Assembly: GCA_003225175.1 (NCBI GenBank)
Contig: QIBA01000049.1
Coordinates: forward strand, 29,287 to 93,286
Direction of reading: 5' to 3'
DNA length: 64,000 nucleotides
Source: Acidobacteriota bacterium
GTDB lineage: Bacteria > Acidobacteriota > Terriglobia > Terriglobales > Acidobacteriaceae
Below are positions 1 through 6,493 of this stretch, piece by piece (the stretch's first letter is position 1; each line of letters opens with the position of its first letter). Below the pieces are notes generated by a model that was not told where the DNA came from, ran no database searches, and saw only the letters and a program-made list of their open reading frames with translations. A program made the translations under genes and the position numbers.

Positions 1-547
1 CGGTTGAATAGCCATGATTCAGGGAGAGCGCATAGAGGAGGCGGGCTTCGAGATCATCCGGATAGCGGTCGATCAACGCTTCCATTTGCTTGGCGTAAGC
101 GGCTTCGGCATCGTCGTCGTCTTTCTTCTTGTCGCTCGCGACGTCGGCGTGAATGTAGCGCTGCTCATGGTCAGTCGCTTTCGAGGCGAGCTCTTCCGCT
201 TTCTTCAGCTCCGCTTTGTGCTGTTCCTTGTCGCCGCCGCGACTGTCGAGTGCGCGGGCCAGTCCCCAATGACACATCGCGCAATCGGGATCGAGGCGCA
301 CCGCCTCTTCAAAGGTGCGTAGAGCCTCATAGTCCCAAAAGCAATGTAGGGCTGCGAGTCCCTGATCGAACCATTGCTGTGCCTCGGGCGATTTTGTCGT
401 GATCGTGATATGAGCATGGCCTAATCCGCTCATCTTCTTCGGAGCGGGCAGCTTGGTTAGATCGAGCCGCGCGTTCTCAGGATCGGCCGTGTGCTGGTGC
501 TGGGCGAAGGAGAACGTCGCGATGAGAAGGAAAGCCAGGATTCTCAT
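1..547 (-). CDS. Exported tetratricopeptide-repeat protein, N-terminal part
   Basis: The reverse strand is open from an ATG at 547 to the window edge, so about 182 N-terminal residues are visible. They begin MRILAFLLIATFSFAQ, a short signal peptide. A TPR-like helical pair follows around residues 60-105 (AQQWFDQGLAALHCFWDYEA, then EEAVRLDPDCAMCHWGLARA), and a second repeat lies near residues 155-180. Known of the family: TPR units mediate protein-protein contacts, and proteins of this shape are common in Acidobacteriota, usually periplasmic. No enzymatic motif is visible. The C-terminus is outside the window, so full domain content is unknown. The coding call is firm; the function is not known. 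Confidence 0.8.
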   Translation of the reverse strand, partial: MRILAFLLIATFSFAQHQHTADPENARLDLTKLPAPKKMSGLGHAHITITTKSPEAQQWFDQGLAALHCFWDYEALRTFEEAVRLDPDCAMCHWGLARALDSRGGDKEQHKAELKKAEELASKATDHEQRYIHADVASDKKKDDDDAEAAYAKQMEALIDRYPDDLEARLLYALSLNHGYST

Positions 548-596
548 GGGTGCTATCGGGAACTATATACGCCAGAGTACTGGCGGCGGTAGGGAC

Positions 597-770
597 GGCG
601 GAACTACCTGCGGTAGCGGCTGGTGCAGTTGTTTTTTGGGTTGCCGTTAACCTTTATCGTTGCTAGTGAATGCCTTGAGTTGCGGCGGAACTGCAACAGC
701 AACCGCAATTACAACCGCCACAGCAACCGCAACTACAACAGCACCACCCGCTACCGCAGGTGGTTCCGCC
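597..770. repeat. Long inverted repeat with about 40-nt arms around a GCAACC-rich spacer
   Basis: The left arm at 597-636 and the right arm at 731-770 are reverse complements with only a few mismatches. Both contain the core ACCTGCGGTAGCGG. The spacer of about 94 nt includes a degenerate trinucleotide-rich stretch of GCAACAGCAACCGCAA type. A transcript would fold into a very long hairpin. It sits between the start of the TPR gene and the end of the DUF2007 gene, both on the minus strand. It could be a non-autonomous mobile element, a large attenuating hairpin or an intergenic repeat. No transposase or clear target duplication is visible. Confidence 0.7.
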
Positions 771-792
771 ACCCAACGGCTATCGGTACTAC

Positions 793-1023
793 TTACTCCA
801 GTTGCGTCGGTGGCGTCAGGACTTTGCGCGCTTCGTCGGCATCTTCCTCGCGCACTAGCAGCTTGAACCCGCCGCTAGCCCAGGCGATATGCGGACGCAT
901 CCCTCCGGCCGTGTCGGCCTGGATCATTGCATCGATTTCTGCAGATTCAAGAGCGCTCGCAGCGATGTCAGCTTCGGCTTCTGTGGCGAAGGTTCGCACT
1001 ACAACTAAATCATCATCCTGCAT
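793..1023 (-). CDS. DUF2007-type small signal-transducing domain protein
   Basis: This 76-residue cytosolic protein opens with DDDLVVVRTFATEAEADIAA and contains LLVREEDADEARKVL near its end. That is the pattern of the DUF2007 family, a ferredoxin-like alpha/beta fold in which an acidic helix follows FxTExEAxxA. The ATG at 1023 is the only sensible start, and the length fits a single domain. DUF2007 proteins are annotated as putative signal-transducing proteins, but their ligand is not known. The gene stands alone on the minus strand, with a large inverted repeat beyond its 3' end. Confidence 0.8.
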   Translation of the reverse strand: MQDDDLVVVRTFATEAEADIAASALESAEIDAMIQADTAGGMRPHIAWASGGFKLLVREEDADEARKVLTPPTQLE

Positions 1024-1208
1024 GCTTATATTCTAGGCGTTGCGCTAGGGGCAAAAGCCAATTCACCGACAAAAGAACAATGAGGAAAACCTTGTGCTTT
1101 CCTCCGTACCTCCGTGTCTCCGTGGTGAAAGAAGCCCGCTCAAGCTGGTAGCCACTCTCCCTTCTACAGTAAAATTGAGCATCCCCGTCGAACCGTAGGA
1201 GGCTGTCT

Positions 1209-2804
1209 CTGGGTTTCCGTTTTCTCTGCCGTGCGTCTTCGGCTTTACTGCTCGCTTGCCTACTGTCTTCCAGCACATTCGCTCAAAAAACCGCGCCACT
1301 TGCCGCGTCACATTCGGGGCTAGTCGCCGATCCGGCCGGCCAAAAGATTACGCTCGATGTCAGTGAGACCTTTTTCTCGTTTTTTGCTGGATTGAATGCC
1401 TGTGGCTATGACCAGGAGCTTTCGTCATCAGAGGCGGTTCGCAACCAGATTCGCGCTGATGTGATTCGCGCGGTGGCTGCATCGGAAGATGCGCAATTCG
1501 AGCGTAAGCAGCTTTGTGACTACGTCCGCGACCATCAGGCAGCCGATCCTTCCCGCAACATCGCGCAGTATGTCTCGCTGGCGCTGTACACGACCGAACC
1601 GCCGGAGTTTAAGACTACGATCCGGGACGCCGATCTGCCTCCGGACGCGCAGAATGTACTCGGGTATCTGCCGGTGCTTCAGGCCTTCTATCAGGCCGTG
1701 CATTTGCATCAGCTGTGGGTGCGATACGAGCCGCAATATCAGGCTTATGTCGATCGCTATCACAACCAGGTAGCGAACATGATTCTGGAGACGGACGCTT
1801 ATCTCCGTCTGCCCATCAGCGGATATGTGAGCCGCAGCTTCGCTCTTTATATTGAGCCGCTGGTCGCGCCGCGAGAAATCAACGCACGCAACTATGGCGT
1901 GAACTATCTGATGGTGATGGCGCCGGATAACGGCGTGTTGAAGATGGAACCGGTGCGGCACACCTATCTTCATTACACGCTCGATCCGATGGCGCTGAAG
2001 CGCTACAACCGCATGCAGACGTTGAAGCCGCTGCTGCAGACGGTCGCGAATGCTCCGCTGGATGAGAAATTCAAGACGGATATTGCGCTGCTCGTCACGG
2101 AATCGCTGATTCGCGCGGTTGAGATTCGCACCACGCCAGTTCCTTTCGTCGACGGTGAAGATCGCAAGCAGCGGGAAAAGCGCCTTGAGAGCACCCATTC
2201 GCGCGCGGTGGATGAGGCCATGCAGCAGGGATTCATCCTGACGCGGTACTTCAACGAGCAGTTCGCAGATTTTGAGAAAGGCGAGGTCGGTTTCCAGGAC
2301 GCCTTTGCACCGATGCTCACCAACCTGAATCTGACCATGGGACGCGAGGAGAAGCGCGCCCGTGAGATTACGTTCGCCAAGCAGGGCTCTCCCGATTTGG
2401 TACGCTCCACGGTGAAAGCTCCGGCGGATTCTCTGGATGCTGCGGAAGAGAGTTTGATCGCCGGCGATGCCAAAGGCGCAGAGGAGATTGCCACGGGGGC
2501 GATCAGCAGCGGTTCGAGTGACGAGGCGCGCGCAACGTTCATTCTGGCTCGCGCTTCGTCGCTGCAGGGCAAAATGCAGAACGCGATCGACAATTTCCAG
2601 AAGACGCTGCAACTCAGTCACGATCCGCGTATGCTTGCGTGGTCGCACATTTACCTTGGGCGCATCTTCGATATTCAAGAGAACCGTGAGTCTGCGCTCC
2701 GGCATTACAACGCAGCTTTGAACGTCGGCGATGCTGCTCCGGATACCAGGATGGCGGCTGAGCGCGGTCTGCAGAAGCCTTACGAAGCGCCACGCAATAA
2801 ATAA
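1209..2804 (+). CDS. Exported protein with C-terminal TPR repeats (probable CTG start)
   Basis: The frame is open from 1179 but holds no ATG, GTG or TTG until a TTG at 1392, which would lose the signal peptide. A strong Shine-Dalgarno TAGGAGG at 1196-1202 lies six bases before CTG at 1209. Starting there gives GFRFLCRASSALLLACLLSS ending in STFAQ, a clean signal peptide, and about 531 residues. The middle has no motif I recognise. Residues around 400-520 form TPR helices (for example AITGAI-like pairs, then FILARASSLQGKMQNAIDNF and YLGRIFDIQENRESALRHYN). The protein is probably periplasmic. The next gene downstream is another exported TPR protein, so the pair may act together. Function unknown. 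Confidence 0.75.
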   Translation: MGFRFLCRASSALLLACLLSSSTFAQKTAPLAASHSGLVADPAGQKITLDVSETFFSFFAGLNACGYDQELSSSEAVRNQIRADVIRAVAASEDAQFERKQLCDYVRDHQAADPSRNIAQYVSLALYTTEPPEFKTTIRDADLPPDAQNVLGYLPVLQAFYQAVHLHQLWVRYEPQYQAYVDRYHNQVANMILETDAYLRLPISGYVSRSFALYIEPLVAPREINARNYGVNYLMVMAPDNGVLKMEPVRHTYLHYTLDPMALKRYNRMQTLKPLLQTVANAPLDEKFKTDIALLVTESLIRAVEIRTTPVPFVDGEDRKQREKRLESTHSRAVDEAMQQGFILTRYFNEQFADFEKGEVGFQDAFAPMLTNLNLTMGREEKRAREITFAKQGSPDLVRSTVKAPADSLDAAEESLIAGDAKGAEEIATGAISSGSSDEARATFILARASSLQGKMQNAIDNFQKTLQLSHDPRMLAWSHIYLGRIFDIQENRESALRHYNAALNVGDAAPDTRMAAERGLQKPYEAPRNK

Positions 2805-2806
2805 CT

Positions 2807-2864
2807 GCTAAGCTCCTTAGTTCTGAGCTGGCGGTTTAGAAGCTCAGAAGCTTAGGGAGCTAAG
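2807..2864 (+). terminator. Long imperfect hairpin between two TPR genes
   Basis: GCTAAGCTCCTTAGTTCTGAGCT-type sequence at 2807-2829 pairs with its near reverse complement at 2840-2864, around a loop of about 10 bases. The pairing runs over 20 bp with a few mismatches. No T-run follows, so it is not a canonical intrinsic terminator. It may act as an mRNA-stabilising hairpin or be a small dispersed palindrome. Confidence 0.5.
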
Positions 2865-2921
2865 CCCATATTGGAACTAATGACGAATCGGAACTTCTCT
2901 TCTGTTATTAAGGGCGCGGTG

Positions 2922-3971
2922 ATGCTTCCAAAGGGCACCGGCCGCTGCCGCAGTGGGTTCTGCCGGCTGGTTTGTGCTTCCCTGCTTGCGACTGCCGGGT
3001 TTGCGCAGACTACGCAACCAACCGAAACGCCTCAGGCTGGATCGACGCAGCCGGCACAGAAACCGGCCACTCCGCCGCCAACAAATCGTCAGATTCCGAG
3101 TCTTGTTGGTGGTCCAACTACGCCGCCTCAAGCGCCTCCTGGTCCGCCGCATAAGACGCCTCCGGCAGCCAAGACAAACGACGAATTTGCTGCTTATAAC
3201 GCTGCCGTCAGTAATCCGGATATCGGCGCAGCTGAGAAATCGGCCGATGATTTCGCCACAAAATTCACCCAAAGTGACCTTCGCGGACTGCTTTATTCGG
3301 CCATCATGCGCCGCTATCAGCAGGCCAATGATCCTGAAAAGACGCTGGAGATGGCGCGGAAGGTTCTTACCTATGAGCCGAACGATCCGGTAGCGCTGGT
3401 CATGGCGGCTACAGTGCTCGCAGAACGTACCCGGGAAGGCGATTTAGACCGCGAAGAACGGTACGACGAGGCTGTGAAATACGCGCAAAAGTCGCTCGAT
3501 ACGGTGAATACTGACCTCATGGTGCCGTCAAATGCGGGCGCGGAACAGATCAATTCGGCGAAAAAAGTGCTGCAGTCCATGGCTCATTCCGCGATTGGAA
3601 TGGTGCAACTAGACCGCAAAAACGACGCCGCAGCCAGTCAAGAGTTCCAGCAATCGATCGCTTTGAGTGTCCCAGGACAGGTAGAACCGCTCACTTACCT
3701 GCGTTTAGCGCTGGCACAAGACCATCTAAAGCAGTACCCGGAGGCCTTAATTTCGGCGAATAAGGCGGTAGAAGTGTCGCCGGCAAACTCTCCAGTGGCG
3801 ATGTTAGCGAAGCAGGAGGTCGATCGTTTGACGGAGTTGAGCAAAGCTGGCGCTCCGGGAGCGGGAATTCCGGCTCCGGAGGCGTCCACAAATGCCGTTC
3901 CGCCCGCGTCAAAACCGCCTTCAGAGGCGCCCAGAAGCACCACTATACCGAGGTCAGAAACGCCTAGGTAG
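2922..3971 (+). CDS. Exported proline-rich TPR protein
   Basis: The start at ATG 2922 is chosen because AAGGG lies seven bases upstream and MLPKGTGRCRSGFCRLVCAS then forms a proper signal peptide ending ATAGFAQ. An in-frame ATG at 2880 is the alternative. After cleavage comes a low-complexity Pro/Thr/Gln linker of about 60 residues, then TPR-like helices across roughly residues 85-310 (for example RKVLTYEPNDPVALVMAATV and EALISANKAVEVSPANSPVA), then a Pro/Ala/Ser-rich tail. No catalytic motif is seen. It lies 11 bases before rnc and may be co-transcribed with it. It is probably a periplasmic scaffold; the exact role is unknown. Confidence 0.8.
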   Translation: MLPKGTGRCRSGFCRLVCASLLATAGFAQTTQPTETPQAGSTQPAQKPATPPPTNRQIPSLVGGPTTPPQAPPGPPHKTPPAAKTNDEFAAYNAAVSNPDIGAAEKSADDFATKFTQSDLRGLLYSAIMRRYQQANDPEKTLEMARKVLTYEPNDPVALVMAATVLAERTREGDLDREERYDEAVKYAQKSLDTVNTDLMVPSNAGAEQINSAKKVLQSMAHSAIGMVQLDRKNDAAASQEFQQSIALSVPGQVEPLTYLRLALAQDHLKQYPEALISANKAVEVSPANSPVAMLAKQEVDRLTELSKAGAPGAGIPAPEASTNAVPPASKPPSEAPRSTTIPRSETPR

Positions 3972-3982
3972 TACTTGCGTCG

Positions 3983-4771
3983 ATGAAAATCGAAGACCTC
4001 GAACAACTAGAATCGGCGCTGGAATACCATTTTTCTGACTCAGAACTGCTCCGACAAGCCCTTACACACAGCTCGTTAGCGCACGAAATGGAGACCAAAG
4101 CCGCAGCAAGTGGAGGCGATGATGGCGCTAATCGGGCGAAAGATAACGAACAATTTGAGTTTTTAGGCGACGCAGTGCTGGGTTTAGTAAGCAGCGAACT
4201 GCTGTTTCAGCGCTTTCCAGCGCACCAGGAAGGCCAACTTTCGAAGATGCGAGCGCATTTAGTGAGCGCTCGGCATCTAGTTAAGGTGGCGCGAAACCTC
4301 CAACTCGGACGCTATTTGCTGCTCGGACGCGGCGAAGAACGCAGCGGTGGAAGGGCAAAACCGGGTCTGTTAGCGGATGGATTAGAGGCTTTGATCGCCG
4401 CAATCTACCTCGATGGGGGCATGGAACCCGCGCGAAAAGTGATTGTAAGGCTCATTTTGGAGCCGGAATTGGTGCGTTTGGAGTCTAATCCTGATCTGAA
4501 TGAGCACTTTACCGATTACAAATCGGCGCTCCAGGAGTGGGTTCAGGCGAAGGGATTGGCACAGCCTGTGTACTCCGTAGTGAGTGAAACCGGCCCCGAA
4601 CATCGGAAACTGTTCACTATGCAGGTTCGTATCCTTGAGCAAGGGGCGTTGGAACCGATTTATATGGCCACCGGCGAGGATTCAACAAAGAAAAAAGCCG
4701 AGCAGCAGGCAGCACGAATCGCGCTTGAATATCTCCGCTCTCACGAGCCAATTCAGGCAGAACAGCCATGA
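3983..4771 (+). CDS. rnc: Ribonuclease III
   Basis: The product cleaves double-stranded RNA in rRNA processing and mRNA turnover. It has 262 residues. The catalytic domain carries the signature NEQFEFLGDAVLG at residues 55-67, with Glu59 and Asp63 as expected metal ligands, and DGLEALIAAIYLDGG further on supplies the second acidic pair. The C-terminal dsRNA-binding domain spans about residues 170-255 (DYKSALQEW through STKKKAEQQAARIALE). An insert of about 15 residues near 38-53 precedes the signature. The 3' end overlaps the next gene by four bases (ATGA), so rnc and the signal peptidase gene are translationally coupled, an arrangement also known in Proteobacteria. Confidence 0.97.
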   Translation: MKIEDLEQLESALEYHFSDSELLRQALTHSSLAHEMETKAAASGGDDGANRAKDNEQFEFLGDAVLGLVSSELLFQRFPAHQEGQLSKMRAHLVSARHLVKVARNLQLGRYLLLGRGEERSGGRAKPGLLADGLEALIAAIYLDGGMEPARKVIVRLILEPELVRLESNPDLNEHFTDYKSALQEWVQAKGLAQPVYSVVSETGPEHRKLFTMQVRILEQGALEPIYMATGEDSTKKKAEQQAARIALEYLRSHEPIQAEQP

Positions 4772-5667
4772 ACGAGCACATGCAATCGCCCGAAATCCCG
4801 GCCGTTGAAGCCTCAGAAAGCTCCGAAACTGCCGCTTTTGTTGCACTTGCTGACCCCAAAACGAGTGTTCCCGGAGGCCCAGAAACTGCGACAGAGTCGA
4901 GTTCGGGAGGTGTAATTTCTAAATCGCCGACCCGGGTTCCCCGTCGCAGGAACGCCGAAGACTGGATGAGCGGCATTCAGTGGCTTTCATCCACAGTTGT
5001 TCTTGCAGTATTTGTGATTACTTTCCTTGCCCAAGCCTTTCAGATCCCATCGCAATCGATGGAAAAGACGCTGCTTATTGGCGATTATCTGCTCGTCGAT
5101 AAGGTCCATTACGCTGAGGGAGGCATCTGGAACTCCCTTTTGCCTTATTCGCAGATCGGGCGCGACGACATCATTGTCTTTCGCTATCCCGTGCAGCCAA
5201 CTCAGCATTTTGTGAAGCGCGTGATTGGAATCCCAGGCGATCGCATTCACTTGTATCGCGGAAAGGTCTTTGTAAATGGAAAATCTATCGATGATGCCAC
5301 TTTTGCCATTCATAAGAGCCAGCAATTTGACTCTTACCGCGACAATTTTCCCGCCGGAAATTACATTAGTCCCGAAGTGAACTCGCGCTGGTGGCTGGAG
5401 ATGCACAACATCGTGCATCAGGGAGAAATCGTCGTGCCGCCTGATAAGTACTTTGTAATGGGCGACAATCGAGATGAGAGTCTTGACAGTCGCTATTGGG
5501 GATTTGTTCCCCGTGAAAACATCATTGGTCGCCCGTTCCTGATTTACTGGTCAGTCAGGCGCCCTGAGAGTGCGTCGACGGATGGTAAACTTGAGCGTTT
5601 GCTCTATACGCTGGTACACCTTCCGGAGGACGCTCGTTGGGACCGGACCTTCCATCTAGTTCGCTGA
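4768..5667 (+). CDS. lepB: Signal peptidase I (first of two tandem copies)
   Basis: This membrane serine protease removes signal peptides from exported proteins. The 299 residues start with a cytosolic acidic/polar stretch of about 65 residues. One membrane segment follows around 72-91, then the catalytic Ser97 in IPSQSMEKTL and the general base Lys150 in FVKRVIGIPGDR. The conserved box MGDNRDESLDSRYWGFVP lies near the C-terminus. Compared with short signal peptidases it has an insert of about 40 residues between the Lys box and the GDN box. The start overlaps the rnc stop. The next gene is a paralogue, so the cell makes at least two type I peptidases from one operon. Confidence 0.95.
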   Translation: MNEHMQSPEIPAVEASESSETAAFVALADPKTSVPGGPETATESSSGGVISKSPTRVPRRRNAEDWMSGIQWLSSTVVLAVFVITFLAQAFQIPSQSMEKTLLIGDYLLVDKVHYAEGGIWNSLLPYSQIGRDDIIVFRYPVQPTQHFVKRVIGIPGDRIHLYRGKVFVNGKSIDDATFAIHKSQQFDSYRDNFPAGNYISPEVNSRWWLEMHNIVHQGEIVVPPDKYFVMGDNRDESLDSRYWGFVPRENIIGRPFLIYWSVRRPESASTDGKLERLLYTLVHLPEDARWDRTFHLVR

Positions 5668-5695
5668 TTTTTTTCCCTGACTGGACTACTTAATT

Positions 5696-6493
5696 GTGAA
5701 AACTGACGTACTCATAGCGAAAGAAAAGACGCAGTCGGCCCCTGCCGAGAAGCCGCAAAAGAAGAAGGAAACGCCCATGGAGTTCATTTCTTCCATGGCA
5801 GCGGTTCTAGTCACTGGACTTTTCATCATTACATTCAACATCCAAGCCTTTGAAATTCCATCGAGTTCGATGGAATACACGCTTTTGATCGGCGATCACG
5901 TCTTTGTAGACCGCATTACAGTCGCTCCACCTACGCATTGGGCTCCGTTTGAACACTACCGAAAGATTCAGCACGGCGACATCGTTGTTTTTCTGTCGCC
6001 GCAAACACCCGGACTTTATGTCGTGAAACGTGTGATTGGCATCCCGGGAGACAGACTTCATTTGCGCGACGGGGTCGTCTATCGCAATGGACAGCCGCTT
6101 CATGAGCCTTATTTGATTCACAAAGTAGGTGATTACAACCCGTATCGGGACAATTTTCCTGCCGTCCCAGCGATACAGGCGTCTGCGCAAGTCTCTCCAG
6201 AATGGCCAGTGCAAGTAGGAGTGCTGAAGCAAGGAGACGATCTGGTGGTGCCTCCGGACAGCTATTTTGGTATGGGCGACAACCGCGACGAAAGCTACGA
6301 CAGTCGTTATTGGGGATTCATTCCTCGCGAGAACATCATCGGGCGACCTCTGTTTGTCTATTGGTCATTTGAAACACCTCCGGATCAGTGGCAAAAGACC
6401 GAGATAACTGAACGCCTGCACTTCCTTGGACACGTCGCTCTCCATTTTTTTGACGAAACACGCTGGCGCCGCATGTTCCATCTGGTGCATTAG
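5696..6493 (+). CDS. lepB: Signal peptidase I (second tandem copy)
   Basis: GTG start; 265 residues. A Lys-rich cytosolic N-terminus is followed by a membrane segment around residues 30-50, catalytic Ser58 (IPSSSMEYTLLIGD), Lys111 (VVKRVIGIPGDR) and the box MGDNRDESYDSRYWGFIP. All catalytic motifs are intact. It is clearly paralogous to the preceding gene, with closely matching motifs and a similar C-terminal extension ending RRMFHLVH versus DRTFHLVR. That suggests a local duplication followed by divergence of the N-terminus and substrate cleft. The stop TAG abuts the ATG of the AsmA-family gene. Confidence 0.95.
   Translation: MKTDVLIAKEKTQSAPAEKPQKKKETPMEFISSMAAVLVTGLFIITFNIQAFEIPSSSMEYTLLIGDHVFVDRITVAPPTHWAPFEHYRKIQHGDIVVFLSPQTPGLYVVKRVIGIPGDRLHLRDGVVYRNGQPLHEPYLIHKVGDYNPYRDNFPAVPAIQASAQVSPEWPVQVGVLKQGDDLVVPPDSYFGMGDNRDESYDSRYWGFIPRENIIGRPLFVYWSFETPPDQWQKTEITERLHFLGHVALHFFDETRWRRMFHLVH

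Noticed and set aside
680..735. GCAACAGCAACCGC repeats considered as a CRISPR-like array
   Set aside because: Units are only 6-9 bases, with no constant repeat or spacer length and no cas genes. It is better described as the spacer of the long inverted repeat.
1428..2705. A 425-codon minus-strand open frame opposite the first exported TPR gene
   Set aside because: The sense strand has a signal peptide, a strong Shine-Dalgarno and TPR helices; the antisense translation is Arg/His-rich without domains.
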